A stretch of 60,978 nt of DNA from an uncultured Actinomycetes bacterium (GTDB lineage: Bacteria > Actinomycetota > Thermoleophilia > Miltoncostaeales > Miltoncostaeaceae): NCBI GenBank assembly GCA_903896045.1, contig CAITWD010000004.1, forward strand, positions 1 through 60,978, in the 5' to 3' direction. The position numbers and the translations under genes were made by a program. This document shows positions 32,746-42,315 of this stretch, piece by piece; position 1 is the first letter of the stretch; each line of letters starts with the position of its first letter. Below the pieces are notes generated by a model that was not told the origin of the DNA, did no database searches, and worked only from the letters and a program-made list of their open reading frames with translations.

Positions 32746-33549
32746 GTGGGTCAGAAGGTACATCCCGGCGGTTTCCGCATCGGCATTCTCACCGGTTGGC
32801 GGTCGAATTGGTTCTCTGAACGTGAATTCGCTGCTTACCTGGATGAAGATCGCCGTGTGCGCGAATACATCACACGTCGCCTGAACCACGCAGGCTTGTC
32901 GTCCATCAATCTGCGCAAAGACGCGCAGAAGTTGACGGTCGACATCTTCACCGCACGCCCCGGCATCGTCATTGGTAAGAGCGGTTCCGAGGTCGAGTTG
33001 TTGCGGAAAGAGTTGAACAAGATGACCGGCAAGGCCATCCAGGTCAACATCAACGAGATCAAGCGTCCCGAGCTCGACGCAAAGCTGGTCGCCCAGTCGA
33101 TCGCTGAGCAGCTCGAGAGCCGTGTGAGTTTCCGTCGTGCCATGAAGCGCGCATTGACCTCTGCGATGCGCTCCGGCGCCCAGGGCGTCAAGGTGCAATG
33201 CGCCGGCCGTCTCGGTGGCGCCGAGATGTCGCGCAAGGAGCACTACTCGGATGGTCGTGTGCCATTGCACACACTTCGCGCAGATATTGACTATGGATTC
33301 CATGAAGCCAAGACCACCTTTGGTCGTATTGGTGTGAAGGTCTGGATCAACCGCGGGGAAGTGCTTCCCGAGGGTGTTGCAGACTCCCGTGGCCGTGTCG
33401 ATTTGGATCAAGGCACTCCGCCTCCTCGTCGTCCCCGTCGTGACCGTCGCCCTGAGGGCGGCGACCGCGGGGGTCGGGGTGGACGCGGTGGACAAGGTGG
33501 TCAAGGTGGCGGTTCCGCGAACGCTGGGCAACAGGGCGGAGGTCGTTAA
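32746..33549 (+). CDS. rpsC: 30S ribosomal protein S3 with Arg/Gly-rich tail
   Basis: S3 lines the mRNA entry channel and has helicase activity with S4 and S5. The 267-residue protein has [14 protein letters not shown], the KH domain [17 protein letters not shown], and the C-terminal domain [19 protein letters not shown]. After about residue 215 comes a low-complexity tail rich in Pro, Arg and Gly ([15 protein letters not shown], then RGG/QGG repeats). Such tails occur in actinobacteria, but this one is notably glycine-rich. The start is GTG. Confidence 0.97.
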   Translation: MGQKVHPGGFRIGILTGWRSNWFSEREFAAYLDEDRRVREYITRRLNHAGLSSINLRKDAQKLTVDIFTARPGIVIGKSGSEVELLRKELNKMTGKAIQVNINEIKRPELDAKLVAQSIAEQLESRVSFRRAMKRALTSAMRSGAQGVKVQCAGRLGGAEMSRKEHYSDGRVPLHTLRADIDYGFHEAKTTFGRIGVKVWINRGEVLPEGVADSRGRVDLDQGTPPPRRPRRDRRPEGGDRGGRGGRGGQGGQGGGSANAGQQGGGR

Positions 33550-33552
33550 GCC

Positions 33553-33966
33553 ATGTTGATGCCGAAGCGAACAAAGCACCGCAAGGCCCACCGTGGGCGC
33601 CGCGAGGGATTGTCGAAGGGGCACACCGAGCTGCACTTTGGTGAGTTCGGCCTCAAGGCCCTTGAACCCGCATGGATCACCAACCGTCAGATCGAAGCCG
33701 CCCGTATCGCGATGAACCGTCGCATCCGTCGTGGTGGAAAGATCTGGATCAATATTTTTCCGCACTTGCCCGTCACCAAGAAGCCTGCGGAAACCCGCAT
33801 GGGTTCAGGTAAGGGTTCGCCGGAGACCTGGGTTGCAGTGGTCAAGCCTGGACGGATCATGTTTGAGATGTCCGGCGTGACGGAGCCGTTGGCGCGTGAA
33901 GCAATGCGCCTGGCGGCCATGAAGCTGCCAATTCGTTGCAAGTTTGTCACTCGTGAGGATCAGTGA
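33553..33966 (+). CDS. rplP: 50S ribosomal protein L16
   Basis: L16 positions the A-site tRNA and is assembled late. The 137-residue protein begins [16 protein letters not shown] and contains [44 protein letters not shown] in two adjoining parts, and LPIRCKFV. The ATG at 33553 gives the common M-L-M-P start. It follows rpsC after 3 bases. Confidence 0.97.
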   Translation: MLMPKRTKHRKAHRGRREGLSKGHTELHFGEFGLKALEPAWITNRQIEAARIAMNRRIRRGGKIWINIFPHLPVTKKPAETRMGSGKGSPETWVAVVKPGRIMFEMSGVTEPLAREAMRLAAMKLPIRCKFVTREDQ

Positions 33967-33973
33967 GGCTGTC

Positions 33974-34189
33974 GTGAAGGGGACCGAAGTCAACGGGCTC
34001 ACCGATGAGCAATTGACAGCGACGATGCGCGATACGCGCGACGCGTTGTTCAATTTGCGTTTTCAGAATGCCCAGGGCGCATTGGAGCGTACGGCTGAGA
34101 TTCGCGCGCGCAAGCGTGATATCGCCCGTCTGTTGACGGCAGCACGTGCACGTGAAATTGCCCGCGAGCAGGAGGCCGCAGGTGCCTGA
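33974..34189 (+). CDS. rpmC: 50S ribosomal protein L29
   Basis: L29 is a small helical hairpin near the tunnel exit. The 71-residue protein has [23 protein letters not shown] and [16 protein letters not shown] chose the GTG at 33974, with GAGG 5 bases upstream, because the earlier ATG at 33944 lies inside rplP. Its stop overlaps the rpsQ start. Confidence 0.95.
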   Translation: MKGTEVNGLTDEQLTATMRDTRDALFNLRFQNAQGALERTAEIRARKRDIARLLTAARAREIAREQEAAGA

Positions 34190-34454
34190 GACACCACAAG
34201 AACTTGTTGCGCGCCGTAAGGTGCGTCAGGGCATCGTGGTGAGTGCTGCGCGCGATAAGACGGTCACCGTTCAAATCGCCGGGCAAACCTCACACCCGAT
34301 GTACAAGAAGACCATGCGTCGCACGACGAAGTTGCACGTCCATGACGAAAGCAACGAAGCCGGCGTTGGCGATTTGGTCCGCATCATTGAAACTCGTCCG
34401 CTCTCCAAGCAAAAGCGTTGGCGGCTGGCCGAGATCATCGAGCGCGCGAAGTAA
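34182..34454 (+). CDS. rpsQ: 30S ribosomal protein S17
   Basis: The 90-residue OB-fold protein S17 binds 16S rRNA early in assembly. It contains [39 protein letters not shown] and [15 protein letters not shown]. The GTG at 34182 has AGGAGG at 6 bases and overlaps the rpmC stop; an earlier frame start inside rpmC is rejected. Confidence 0.96.
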   Translation: MPETPQELVARRKVRQGIVVSAARDKTVTVQIAGQTSHPMYKKTMRRTTKLHVHDESNEAGVGDLVRIIETRPLSKQKRWRLAEIIERAK

Positions 34455-34463
34455 GGGGCGAAG

Positions 34464-34832
34464 ATGATCCAGAATGAAAGCCGACTGCGCGTTGCAGACA
34501 ACACCGGTGCCCGGGAAATCCTGTGCATTCGCGTGCTGGGTGGTTCACGACGTCGTTACGCGACTGTGGGTGACGTGATCGTCGCCACAGTCAAGGCAGC
34601 GACGCCAAATGGCGCGATCAAGAAGGGCGATGTGGTCAAGGCGGTTGTTGTGCGCACCAAGAAAGCACACGGGCGCAACGATGGCACCTTCATTGCCTTT
34701 GACGAGAATGCTGCGGTGATCATTGACGCTGCGCAGAACCCTCGTGGGACGCGCATTTTTGGCCCAGTGGCGCGTGAGCTTCGCGAGAAAGATTTTATGA
34801 AGATTATTAGCCTTGCGCCGGAGGTGCTCTAG
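34464..34832 (+). CDS. rplN: 50S ribosomal protein L14
   Basis: L14 forms an intersubunit bridge and binds the silencing factor RsfS. The 122-residue length is standard. It begins [20 protein letters not shown] and includes [26 protein letters not shown] and [14 protein letters not shown]. It opens the spc part of the cluster, and its stop shares bases with the rplX GTG. Confidence 0.98.
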   Translation: MIQNESRLRVADNTGAREILCIRVLGGSRRRYATVGDVIVATVKAATPNGAIKKGDVVKAVVVRTKKAHGRNDGTFIAFDENAAVIIDAAQNPRGTRIFGPVARELREKDFMKIISLAPEVL

Positions 34833-35146
34833 TGCCTGCCCGTATTAAGAAGGGCGACACCGTCATTGCCATTTCCGGCAAGGACAAGGGCAAAACCGGT
34901 ACCGTGCTTGAGGTGCGGCCGACTGATGAACGCGCGGTTGTGGAAGGCTTGAACATCATCAAGCGTCACACCAAGCCGCAGCCACCAGACAACCCTGGCG
35001 GCATCATCGAGAAGCCCGCACCGATTCACCTCTCCAACTTGGCCCTGGTTGACCCAGAGACCAAGAAGGCGACACGTGTGCGGATTGAGGACAACAATGG
35101 CGAGCGCGTGCGCGTCGCTGTGCGGAGTGGAAAGCGGATCGATTAA
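34832..35146 (+). CDS. rplX: 50S ribosomal protein L24
   Basis: L24 starts 50S assembly. The 104-residue protein opens with the KOW motif [35 protein letters not shown] and [20 protein letters not shown] follow. The start is GTG, overlapping the rplN stop (TAGTG). rplE follows after 5 bases. Confidence 0.97.
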   Translation: MPARIKKGDTVIAISGKDKGKTGTVLEVRPTDERAVVEGLNIIKRHTKPQPPDNPGGIIEKPAPIHLSNLALVDPETKKATRVRIEDNNGERVRVAVRSGKRID

Positions 35147-35151
35147 TCGCG

Positions 35152-35805
35152 ATGAGTGACGAGCAGAACACCTCCACCGCGGTACGTCCGCGACTCAAAG
35201 ATTATTACGAGAACGATGTTCGACCACTCCTTCAGGAGCAGTTCGGATACCGCTCGTCGATGGAGCTTCCGCGCATCGAAAAGATCACCCTTTCTATGGG
35301 TGTCGGTGAAGCGAAGCAGAACTCAAAAGCGCTTGATGAGGCAGTTGCGCAGTTGGCGATCATCGCCGGCCAGCGGCCGATCATCACCCATGCACGTAAG
35401 TCCATTGCACAATTTAAGTTGCGCGAAGGCATGCCAATTGGCTGCAAGGTGACCTTGCGTGGCGCACGGATGTGGGAATTTTACGATCGCTTGACGGCGA
35501 TTGCGCTCCCGCGTATTCGTGACTTCCGCGGTATCAACCCCGATGGGTTTGATGGCCGTGGGAACTACAACCTTGGCCTGCGTGAGCAGACCATTTTCCC
35601 GGAAGTCGACTACGATCGTATCGACGCTGCGCGGGGTCTGAACGTCACCATCACGACGTCAGCCAACACGGACGCCGAAGCACGCGAGTTGTTGCGTGCC
35701 TTAGGTATGCCGTTCCGCACAGAAGGGTATTCAGCAGAAGAGCTCGCCATCCGACGCCGGCGCAAGCAGCGCAAGCGTGGGGCTGTGCGGGGCAAGAAGC
35801 GCTAG
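35152..35805 (+). CDS. rplE: 50S ribosomal protein L5 with extended basic tail
   Basis: L5 binds 5S rRNA in the central protuberance. The core has [53 protein letters not shown] and [10 protein letters not shown]. At 217 residues it exceeds the usual 180-190: about 12 extra residues at the front and a very basic tail [17 protein letters not shown] at the end. The tail may contact rRNA. It is followed by the zinc-type rpsZ. Confidence 0.97.
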   Translation: MSDEQNTSTAVRPRLKDYYENDVRPLLQEQFGYRSSMELPRIEKITLSMGVGEAKQNSKALDEAVAQLAIIAGQRPIITHARKSIAQFKLREGMPIGCKVTLRGARMWEFYDRLTAIALPRIRDFRGINPDGFDGRGNYNLGLREQTIFPEVDYDRIDAARGLNVTITTSANTDAEARELLRALGMPFRTEGYSAEELAIRRRRKQRKRGAVRGKKR

Positions 35806-35826
35806 AGAGTCTCAAGGAGCCTAGAG

Positions 35827-36012
35827 TTGGCGAAGACCAGCCTGCGCGTCAAGTCGGCGCGTCCACAGAAATATTCGACCCGGCAATACGCCCGCTGCAT
35901 GCGGTGCGGTCGGTCACGCGCGGTCTTCCGCAAGTTCGGGCTCTGCCGCATCTGTCTGCGTGAGCAGGCGCATGCTGGCGTGATCCCTGGCATGACGAAG
36001 GCGAGCTGGTAG
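35827..36012 (+). CDS. rpsZ: 30S ribosomal protein S14, type Z (zinc-binding)
   Basis: The 61-residue zinc form of S14 has Cys24, Cys27, Cys40 and Cys43 (CMRC and CRIC) and the C-terminal GMTKASW. The start is TTG, with AAGGAG upstream. Zinc S14 in the spc operon is typical of Gram-positive bacteria. Any zinc-free paralogue would lie elsewhere. Confidence 0.97.
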   Translation: MAKTSLRVKSARPQKYSTRQYARCMRCGRSRAVFRKFGLCRICLREQAHAGVIPGMTKASW

Positions 36013-36014
36013 CC

Positions 36015-36398
36015 ATGCTGACTGATCCAATTGCCGACATGCTCACCCGTATGCGCAATGCGAACCTCGCGTTGCACGATACGGTCGTGATGCCATCAAG
36101 CAAGATGAAGCAGTCTGTCGCACAGCTGCTCCAAGACGAGGGCTACATCACCGGCTACGACGTCGATGGTCGTACCCTTACCGTGCGCTTGAAGTACGAC
36201 AAGGAACGTCGTCGGGTCCTTTCGGGAATCCGCCGTATGTCCAAGCCTGGTCGTCGCGTGTACCTCGCCAGCGAGGATATCCCGCGTGTACTCGGTGGAA
36301 TGGGCGTGGCAGTGGTGTCCACCTCGCAAGGGGTGATATCTGGGCAGGAAGCGCGTCGCCGTGGAATCGGTGGCGAGTTGATCTGCACTGTGTGGTAA
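36015..36398 (+). CDS. rpsH: 30S ribosomal protein S8
   Basis: S8 organises the 16S central domain and represses the spc operon in E. coli. The 127-residue protein begins [16 protein letters not shown] and ends [26 protein letters not shown] in adjoining parts. It starts 2 bases after rpsZ. Confidence 0.98.
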   Translation: MLTDPIADMLTRMRNANLALHDTVVMPSSKMKQSVAQLLQDEGYITGYDVDGRTLTVRLKYDKERRRVLSGIRRMSKPGRRVYLASEDIPRVLGGMGVAVVSTSQGVISGQEARRRGIGGELICTVW

Positions 36399-36423
36399 GG
36401 ACGAGGACGAGGCAAGGAAAAGC

Positions 36424-36957
36424 ATGAGTCGTATCGGTCGCGCACCGATCCCTGTCCCTGATGGGGTCAACATTCAAATTTCTGGGCAGCACATTGTCGT
36501 CACGGGTCCGAAAGGGACCCTTGAGCACGACGTTGTTGTGCCGATTTCCGTCGAGCAGCACGAAGGCGAACTTCGTGTGACACGTCCGACTGATCGTGGC
36601 CCGCACCGTTCCCTGCATGGGTTGACCCGTACCTTGGTCGCCAACATGGTGCAGGGCGTGACCGACGGGTTCACCAAAGAGCTTGAGCTCGTTGGTGTGG
36701 GGTATCGTGCGGCACTCAAGGGCAGTGCGCTTGAGTTGGCCGTCGGATACTCTCACCCCGTCTCAATGGATCCCCCAGATGGGATCACATTTGAAGTTCC
36801 CGTTCCCACGCAGATCGTGGTGCGCGGTATTGACAAGCAGGCCGTGGGGCAGATCGCTGCCCAGGTTCGCGATGTCCGTCGTCCTGAGCCGTACAAGGGC
36901 AAGGGTATTCGGTACGCCGGCGAACACGTCAGGCGCAAGGTCGGTAAGAGGGCATAA
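36424..36957 (+). CDS. rplF: 50S ribosomal protein L6
   Basis: L6 lies near the sarcin-ricin loop. The 177-residue protein has two repeated alpha/beta domains, with [39 protein letters not shown] and the C-terminal [31 protein letters not shown] provides the ribosome site. rplR follows after 2 bases. Confidence 0.98.
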   Translation: MSRIGRAPIPVPDGVNIQISGQHIVVTGPKGTLEHDVVVPISVEQHEGELRVTRPTDRGPHRSLHGLTRTLVANMVQGVTDGFTKELELVGVGYRAALKGSALELAVGYSHPVSMDPPDGITFEVPVPTQIVVRGIDKQAVGQIAAQVRDVRRPEPYKGKGIRYAGEHVRRKVGKRA

Positions 36958-36959
36958 CC

Positions 36960-37313
36960 ATGGGTCAGCTCACGTCACAAGAAAAACGCACACGACGTCA
37001 TCGTCGTATTCGCGGCAAAGTCAACGGCACGGCCGGTCGTCCGCGGCTGTGTGTCACCCGGTCGAACCTGCGCATCTACGCACAGATCATCGACGATACG
37101 CAGGGTCACACACTTGCAGCAGCGGGTTCAACCGAAGCCGAGTTGCGTGGTTTGAAGAAGGGCGACGCTGCGGCCGAAGTTGGTCGGTTGCTCGCAGAGC
37201 GCGCTCGCGCGGCAGGGGTCGAGACGGTTGTGTTTGACCGTGGCGGCTATAAGTACCACGGGCGTGTCAAATCGCTCGCGGATGCAGCTCGCGCAGCGGG
37301 CTTGGTCTTCTAG
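36960..37313 (+). CDS. rplR: 50S ribosomal protein L18
   Basis: L18 binds 5S rRNA together with L5. The 117-residue protein has [33 protein letters not shown] and the C-terminal [20 protein letters not shown]. Length and order are standard. Confidence 0.97.
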   Translation: MGQLTSQEKRTRRHRRIRGKVNGTAGRPRLCVTRSNLRIYAQIIDDTQGHTLAAAGSTEAELRGLKKGDAAAEVGRLLAERARAAGVETVVFDRGGYKYHGRVKSLADAARAAGLVF

Positions 37314-37328
37314 GAAGGGGCGGGGTTC

Positions 37329-37886
37329 GTGGCAGAGCGGCGACGTAAGCCGAAAGTCAATTCTGATGGGCTCGAACTCAACGAGCGCGTCGTGCAGGTC
37401 AACCGCGTGGCCAAGGTGGTCAAGGGTGGTCGGCGTTTTTCGTTCTCCGCACTTGTTGTCGTTGGCAACGAGGTGGACACCGTGGGCGTTGGTCACGGGA
37501 AGGCCAATGAGGTCCCGGTTGCCATTCAAAAGGCCGTCGACGACGCAAAGAAAAACTTGTTCCGCGTACCCAAGTACCGCACGACGATTACCCATCAGGT
37601 AACCGGTCGTCACGGTGCAGGTCGCGTGCTCCTGAAGCCTGCCTCTGAGGGAACTGGCGTGATCGCCGGTGGTGGAGTGCGCGCGGTGCTCGAGCTCGCC
37701 GGAATTCATGACATCTTGAGCAAGTCGCTTGGTTCAAACAACCCGCAGAATCTTGTGACCGCAGCGGTCGACGGGCTCAAGCAGCTCCGTACGCCTGAAG
37801 AGGTTGCTGCGTTGCGTGGCAAGCGCATCGGCGAAATGCTTGGTTCGACACCGAAGGCCGCTCCAGTTGCAGAGGAAGTCGCATGA
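37329..37886 (+). CDS. rpsE: 30S ribosomal protein S5
   Basis: S5 acts in decoding fidelity and mRNA entry. The 185-residue protein has the double-stranded-RNA-binding-like N-domain ([21 protein letters not shown], then FSALVVVGN) and [15 protein letters not shown]. The C-domain has [19 protein letters not shown]. The start is GTG. Its stop overlaps rpmD by 4 bases. Confidence 0.97.
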   Translation: MAERRRKPKVNSDGLELNERVVQVNRVAKVVKGGRRFSFSALVVVGNEVDTVGVGHGKANEVPVAIQKAVDDAKKNLFRVPKYRTTITHQVTGRHGAGRVLLKPASEGTGVIAGGGVRAVLELAGIHDILSKSLGSNNPQNLVTAAVDGLKQLRTPEEVAALRGKRIGEMLGSTPKAAPVAEEVA

Positions 37887-38074
37887 GCCAGTTTCGCGTG
37901 ACACAGACCCGTTCGACGATTGGTCGTCCACAGCGGCACCGTGGCACACTGCGGGCGTTGGGATTGCGACGTATTGGTCAGACAGTTGAACACCAGGACT
38001 CTCCGCAGCTGCGTGGCATGTTGCGAATCGTGTCCTCGATGGTGAATGTTGAGGAGATCCGCGATGGCGACTGA
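37883..38074 (+). CDS. rpmD: 50S ribosomal protein L30
   Basis: The 63-residue L30 has [20 protein letters not shown] and [15 protein letters not shown]. It overlaps rpsE at its start and rplO at its end. The complete overlap chain supports coupled translation. Confidence 0.95.
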   Translation: MSQFRVTQTRSTIGRPQRHRGTLRALGLRRIGQTVEHQDSPQLRGMLRIVSSMVNVEEIRDGD

Positions 38075-38588
38075 TGAATTGACGCCTGTCGACCCGAATG
38101 AGGTTCGGCTTGAGTCGTTGGCGCCGCGTCCGGGTTCCCGGCACCGTCGCAAGCGCATTGGCCGTGGCCCAGGTTCGGGAACGGGAAAGACATCTGGTCG
38201 TGGGCAAAAGGGCCTCGGCGCCCGTTCGGGGGGCACTGTGCGCCCTGGATACGCCGGTGGTCAGGTGCCTGTCTACATGCAACAAGCCAAGATGCGCGGT
38301 CCGAACCACAAGAAGTCGATGCCATTTGGCCCATTCCGGACGCACACCGTTCCGGTCAATGTCGGCCAGCTCGACGTCTTTGACGCGGGCTCAGTTGTTG
38401 ATGTGGCCGCGCTCGAGGGCCGCGGGATTGTCAAGAACAACCTGCATCGCCAATGGCCGATCAAGATTCTTGCCGAGGGTGAGATTGATCGCGCATTGAC
38501 CGTTCGCGCGCATGCCTTTTCTGCATCTGCCAAGGCCAAGATTGAGGCCGCAGGTGGCACCGCTGAGGTCATCGGGACCGAGGAGTAG
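38064..38588 (+). CDS. rplO: 50S ribosomal protein L15
   Basis: L15 joins late 50S assembly. The 174-residue protein has [43 protein letters not shown] in adjoining parts, and the C-terminal [23 protein letters not shown] in two parts. It carries about 15 extra residues at the N-terminus ([17 protein letters not shown]). The ATG at 38064 overlaps rpmD. Confidence 0.96.
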   Translation: MATDELTPVDPNEVRLESLAPRPGSRHRRKRIGRGPGSGTGKTSGRGQKGLGARSGGTVRPGYAGGQVPVYMQQAKMRGPNHKKSMPFGPFRTHTVPVNVGQLDVFDAGSVVDVAALEGRGIVKNNLHRQWPIKILAEGEIDRALTVRAHAFSASAKAKIEAAGGTAEVIGTEE

Positions 38589-38594
38589 TTCGCT

Positions 38595-39857
38595 GTGTTG
38601 AAGTCGATGCTGAGCGCGCTCAGTTCACCAGAACTGCGCAAAAAGATCGGCTTCACCGCGTTTATCTTGTTGGTGTACCGGCTCGGGTCGTATGTGCCCG
38701 TGCCGGGCGTCAACTCTGCCGCGATTCAAAATGCGATTAATAGTCGTGGATCGAGCCTCGTCGGGCTGTTGAACCTTTTCGCCGGTGGTGCGTTGACCCG
38801 GTTTGCAGTCTTCGCGCTCGGGATCATGCCCTACATCACCGCAAGCATCGTCTTGCAGCTGCTGACCGTGGTGATCCCACGCCTCGAGGAGCTGCAAAAA
38901 GAGGGTGAGGCGGGGCAAGCCAAGGTCACTCAGTACACCCGGTACTTCACTGTGGCACTCGCAGCAGTGCAGTCGGTGGCATATGTCCTGTACTTCAAGT
39001 CGCAGGGCGGCCTGCCTGGGATCACTCTTGGCAAGGTCTACATCATCGCCATTTCATTGACGGCGGGGACAACCTTGGTCATGTGGTTGGGTGAATTGAT
39101 CACACAACGTGGTATCGGTAACGGCATCTCCTTGATCATTTTCGCCAACATCGTGTCATCGTTGCCCGCAGGTGTCAGCGCGTGGTTGAACCTCACCCCG
39201 ATTATTCAGATCGTGATTTTCGCGATTGCCTTGGGAGTGGTTGTTGGTGTGGTCTTCATCAATGAAGGTCAGCGCCGGATCCCGATCCAGTACGCAAAAC
39301 GAATGGTGGGGCGTCGCATGACCACCGGCGGGCAGACCTATCTGCCGCTGCGCGTGAACATGGCAGGCGTGATGCCGGTCATTTTTGCCTCGTCGGTCGT
39401 GATCTTGCCGGCGACAATTACCGAATTTGCTGGCCGCGGGTCGATTTTCCAATCGATCTCGACCTTCCTGGCGCCAGGCTCCTGGTACTACATTATTTTT
39501 GAAGGGCTTCTGATCGTGGTGTTCACCTACTTCTACACCGCCATCGTCTTCAACCCGGTTGAGCAGTCTGAGAACTTGAAAAAGAACGGTGGGTTTATTC
39601 CCGGCGTGCGTCCAGGGCGACCGACCGCGGTCTACCTTGATCGCGTGCTGACCCGATTGACCCTTCCAGGTGCTGTGTACTTGGCGTTGATCGCCATGCT
39701 GCCGAGCATTGTCTTTAAGTATCTCCCGCAGTCCAATGTGTTCTTTGGCGTGCTTGGTGGCACATCCATCCTGATTGTGGTCGGTGTCGCACTTGACACC
39801 ATCCGTCAGATGGAGGCCCAACTGATGATGCGCTCGTACGAAGGATTCCTCCGATAA
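38595..39857 (+). CDS. secY: preprotein translocase subunit SecY
   Basis: SecY is the channel of the Sec translocon. The 420-residue protein has ten membrane helices, beginning with KKIGFTAFILLVYRLGSYVPVPG. It includes the plug region LLNLFAGGALTRFAVFALGI and the cytoplasmic loops ITQRGIGNGISLIIF and GGFIPGVRPGRPTA. The GTG start has GAGGAG upstream. Its final TAA overlaps the apparent ATA start of adk. Confidence 0.97.
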   Translation: MLKSMLSALSSPELRKKIGFTAFILLVYRLGSYVPVPGVNSAAIQNAINSRGSSLVGLLNLFAGGALTRFAVFALGIMPYITASIVLQLLTVVIPRLEELQKEGEAGQAKVTQYTRYFTVALAAVQSVAYVLYFKSQGGLPGITLGKVYIIAISLTAGTTLVMWLGELITQRGIGNGISLIIFANIVSSLPAGVSAWLNLTPIIQIVIFAIALGVVVGVVFINEGQRRIPIQYAKRMVGRRMTTGGQTYLPLRVNMAGVMPVIFASSVVILPATITEFAGRGSIFQSISTFLAPGSWYYIIFEGLLIVVFTYFYTAIVFNPVEQSENLKKNGGFIPGVRPGRPTAVYLDRVLTRLTLPGAVYLALIAMLPSIVFKYLPQSNVFFGVLGGTSILIVVGVALDTIRQMEAQLMMRSYEGFLR

Positions 39858-40501
39858 CACGTCTCGTCTTTCTTGGTCCTCCCGGCGCCGGCAAGGGTAC
39901 CCAGGCGGATCGCCTCAAAGCCGAATTCACGCTCACGCATCTCGCTACGGGCGATCTGTTGCGCGAAGCAGTTGCCCAGGGCACCGATCTCGGTCGCGAG
40001 GCCAAGCGCTACATGGATGCGGGGGACTTGGTTCCCGACGCCGTGGTCATCGGAATGATTCGGGAACGCCTTTCCCCTGGCGCAGACAACTTCTTGCTCG
40101 ATGGTTTTCCGCGCACGATTGCGCAAGCACAAGCACTCGACCAGATGCTCGGGGAGCTTGACGCGCCACTCGATGCGGTCTTGGCACTGGATGTCTCACG
40201 TGAGGAACTCGTGCGTCGCCTTGCGGGCCGCTGGATTTGCCGGACCTGCAGCCGCTCATGGCATGAAGTCTTCGCCCCGCACGTGCGCGATGACGCATGT
40301 GTTGCCGTCGGTGAATGCGATCTCTATCAGCGCCCAGATGATCGTGCAGATGCGGTCGAGAATCGGTTGACGGTCTACGCCGAGAGCACTGAACCTTTGA
40401 TCGCGTACTACGCAGAGCGCGGGTTGTTGCGGGCGATTAACGGTGAGCAATCGCAAGAGCAGGTCTATGGCCAGATCGCGTCGGCCGTCACGGGCAATTA
40501 G
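39854..40501 (+). CDS. adk: adenylate kinase, apparent ATA start
   Basis: Adk interconverts ATP, ADP and AMP. The frame reads TRLVFLGPPGAGKGTQADRL at the very start (P loop), then ATGDLLREAV, LLDGFPRTIAQAQAL and a LID with CRTC. The P loop is lost if translation starts at the first ATG, GTG or TTG (39959). AAGGA at 39841-39845 sits 8 bases before ATA 39854, which overlaps the secY stop (ATAA) exactly where an ATGA overlap would be expected. I therefore call an ATA start, giving 215 residues. The LID cysteines are spaced C-x2-C and C-x5-C, not the usual paired C-x2-C. Confidence 0.9.
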   Translation: MTRLVFLGPPGAGKGTQADRLKAEFTLTHLATGDLLREAVAQGTDLGREAKRYMDAGDLVPDAVVIGMIRERLSPGADNFLLDGFPRTIAQAQALDQMLGELDAPLDAVLALDVSREELVRRLAGRWICRTCSRSWHEVFAPHVRDDACVAVGECDLYQRPDDRADAVENRLTVYAESTEPLIAYYAERGLLRAINGEQSQEQVYGQIASAVTGN

Positions 40502-40541
40502 GTCGCTGGGCGCGACCTCGACACGTGGTTCGTCCGGGATC

Positions 40542-41294
40542 TTGAAGACCCCGGGTGAGATCGATGCCATGGCGGCATCAGGCGCGGTGTTGGCGCGGGC
40601 CCATGCGGCAATGGCGCGCGCCGTTGCGGTCGGTGTGACCACCGCCGAGTTGGACGCCATTGCCGAACAGGTGATTCGGGATGCGGGCGCAGAGCCTGCC
40701 TTTTTGGGATACCACGGCTTCCCGGCAACGATCTGTCCCTCGGTCAACGATGAGGTTGTGCACGCGATCCCCGGCGACTATGCCCTCATCGATGGCGATT
40801 TGATTTCCATCGACTGCGGTGCGGTGCTCGACGGCTGGGTCTCAGATGCAGCACGGACCTACGTGGTCGGGGGCGGTAACGCCGCTGCAATGCAATTGTC
40901 TGAAACGACTGAGCGGGCATTGGCCGCCGGTATTGCCGCAGCCCAAGTTGGCCGGCATATCGGAGATATTGGCCATGCTGTCCAGCGCGTTGTCGAAGCA
41001 GAAGGTTTTTCGTGTGTCGAGAGTCTTGTCGGCCACGGGGTGGGGCGTTCTATGCACGAGCCACCGAATGTTCCAAACCTCGGCGTGCCGGGGAGCGGTG
41101 AGCAGTTGGTTGAAGGGCTGGTGATTGCCATCGAACCGATGGTGAATATCGGCGGCCCTGATGTCATGTTGGGCCCTGATGGGTGGACAGTGACCACGAA
41201 AGATGGCTCGCTTTCTGCACATTGGGAGCACACCGTGGCAATTACGTCTCGAGGACCACGCATTTTGACGTCCAGTCAGGACGGCAATTCGTGA
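40542..41294 (+). CDS. map: methionine aminopeptidase, type I
   Basis: Map removes the initiator methionine. The five metal ligands are visible in ISIDCGAVLDGWVSDAART, VGHGVGRSMHEPPNVPN, IAIEPMV and the final WEHTVAIT, with HGFPATICPSVNDEVVHAIPG in adjoining parts ahead. The start is uncertain. I use the TTG at 40542 (M-KTPGEIDAM), the usual family N-terminus, though no good ribosome site precedes it. An in-frame CTG at 40506, ATG at 40467 and GTG at 40443 also exist, the last two inside adk. The infA gene that normally follows is missing. Confidence 0.9.
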   Translation: MKTPGEIDAMAASGAVLARAHAAMARAVAVGVTTAELDAIAEQVIRDAGAEPAFLGYHGFPATICPSVNDEVVHAIPGDYALIDGDLISIDCGAVLDGWVSDAARTYVVGGGNAAAMQLSETTERALAAGIAAAQVGRHIGDIGHAVQRVVEAEGFSCVESLVGHGVGRSMHEPPNVPNLGVPGSGEQLVEGLVIAIEPMVNIGGPDVMLGPDGWTVTTKDGSLSAHWEHTVAITSRGPRILTSSQDGNS

Positions 41295-41312
41295 CGGGCC
41301 CCTCGGACGTGC

Positions 41313-41318
41313 TAGTAT
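41313..41318 (+). promoter_or_regulatory. -10 hexamer TAGTAT before rpmJ-rpsM
   Basis: TAGTAT lies in the 112-base gap between map and rpmJ, 89 bases before the rpmJ GTG. No clear -35 is seen. It could drive the rpmJ-rpsM-rpsK-rpsD unit. Confidence 0.45.
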
Positions 41319-41406
41319 GCGCGGCCGCTCGCGGACGATCTATCGCGGGCGTTTCTTTGACCCTGCATTCGGTATTCGCTGAATGTTCTCTGTACGGGGG
41401 ATTGCT

Positions 41407-41520
41407 GTGAAGGTTCGCCCATCGGTGAAGCCAATTTGTGAAAAGTGTCGTGTGATTCGTCGTCACGGCAAGGTTATGGTGATTTGTCAGAACGCCCGCC
41501 ACAAGCAGGTGCAGGGCTAG
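41407..41520 (+). CDS. rpmJ: 50S ribosomal protein L36, zinc-binding form
   Basis: A 37-residue protein: [19 protein letters not shown] followed by [18 protein letters not shown]. Zinc ligands are Cys11, Cys14, Cys27 and His32. The start is GTG, and rpsM begins 2 bases after the stop. L36 at the head of the alpha operon, before rpsM, is the normal order. Confidence 0.97.
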   Translation: MKVRPSVKPICEKCRVIRRHGKVMVICQNARHKQVQG

Positions 41521-41522
41521 CC

Positions 41523-41897
41523 ATGGCACGCATCGCTGGAGTAAACATTCCCCGTGAAAAGCGGGTCGAAATCGGTCTTACCTACATCTACGGCATCGGT
41601 CGCCCTACGGCGAACAAGGTGCTTGCAGAGACCGGGATCAATCGCGACACCTACGTGCGTGATTTGACCGAAGATGAAGTTGGGCAGTTGCGTGACGTGA
41701 TCGAGAAGCACTTGACCGTCGAAGGTGACCTTCGTCGTGAGCGTGCCAACGACATTAAGCGACTGATGGAAATCGCTTGCTACCGTGGATTGCGCCACCG
41801 GCGTTCACTCCCGGTTCGTGGGCAACGCACCAAGACCAACGCGCGTACCCGCAAAGGTCCGAAGAAGACCGTCGGCAAACAGCGCAAGAAGAGCTAA
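41523..41897 (+). CDS. rpsM: 30S ribosomal protein S13
   Basis: S13 contacts the P-site tRNA and the 50S subunit. The 124-residue protein begins [21 protein letters not shown], with [36 protein letters not shown] in adjoining parts, and a basic tail [13 protein letters not shown]. The ATG at 41523 is the family start. rpsK follows after 7 bases. Confidence 0.97.
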   Translation: MARIAGVNIPREKRVEIGLTYIYGIGRPTANKVLAETGINRDTYVRDLTEDEVGQLRDVIEKHLTVEGDLRRERANDIKRLMEIACYRGLRHRRSLPVRGQRTKTNARTRKGPKKTVGKQRKKS

Positions 41898-41904
41898 GGG
41901 GTCC

Positions 41905-42303
41905 ATGTCTCGTCAGAAGGTCACGCGCGGCCGCTCTCGTCGGCGTGTGCGCAAAAACATCGCCGTCGGCCAGGCGCATATCAAGACGTCGTTTAACAAC
42001 ACGATCGTTACCCTGACCGATAAGCAGGGCAACGTGATCGCGTGGGAGACGGCCGGATCTGCCGGGTTCAAGGGCTCGCGTAAGAGCACTCCGTTTGCGG
42101 CGCAGGTGACTGCTGATGCGGCAGCCAAGAAGGGCATGGAGCACGGGCTCCAGAAGGTTGATGTCTACGTCAAGGGTCCTGGCTCCGGCCGGGAAACCGC
42201 GATCCGTTCACTCCAGGCCGCTGGCCTCGAGGTGACTTCGGTGACCGACGTGACCCCAGTTCCCCACAACGGATGCCGTCCTCGCAAGCGGCGCCGGGTC
42301 TAG
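41905..42303 (+). CDS. rpsK: 30S ribosomal protein S11
   Basis: S11 lies at the platform near the mRNA exit. The 132-residue protein has [56 protein letters not shown] and the C-terminal [16 protein letters not shown] much longer frame upstream overlaps rpsM and is rejected. Confidence 0.97.
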   Translation: MSRQKVTRGRSRRRVRKNIAVGQAHIKTSFNNTIVTLTDKQGNVIAWETAGSAGFKGSRKSTPFAAQVTADAAAKKGMEHGLQKVDVYVKGPGSGRETAIRSLQAAGLEVTSVTDVTPVPHNGCRPRKRRRV

Positions 42304-42315
42304 AGGACGTACGAG

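Noticed and set aside
32680-33765. 361-codon minus-strand frame opposite rpsC
   Set aside because: Antisense shadow of rpsC and rplP with biased composition.
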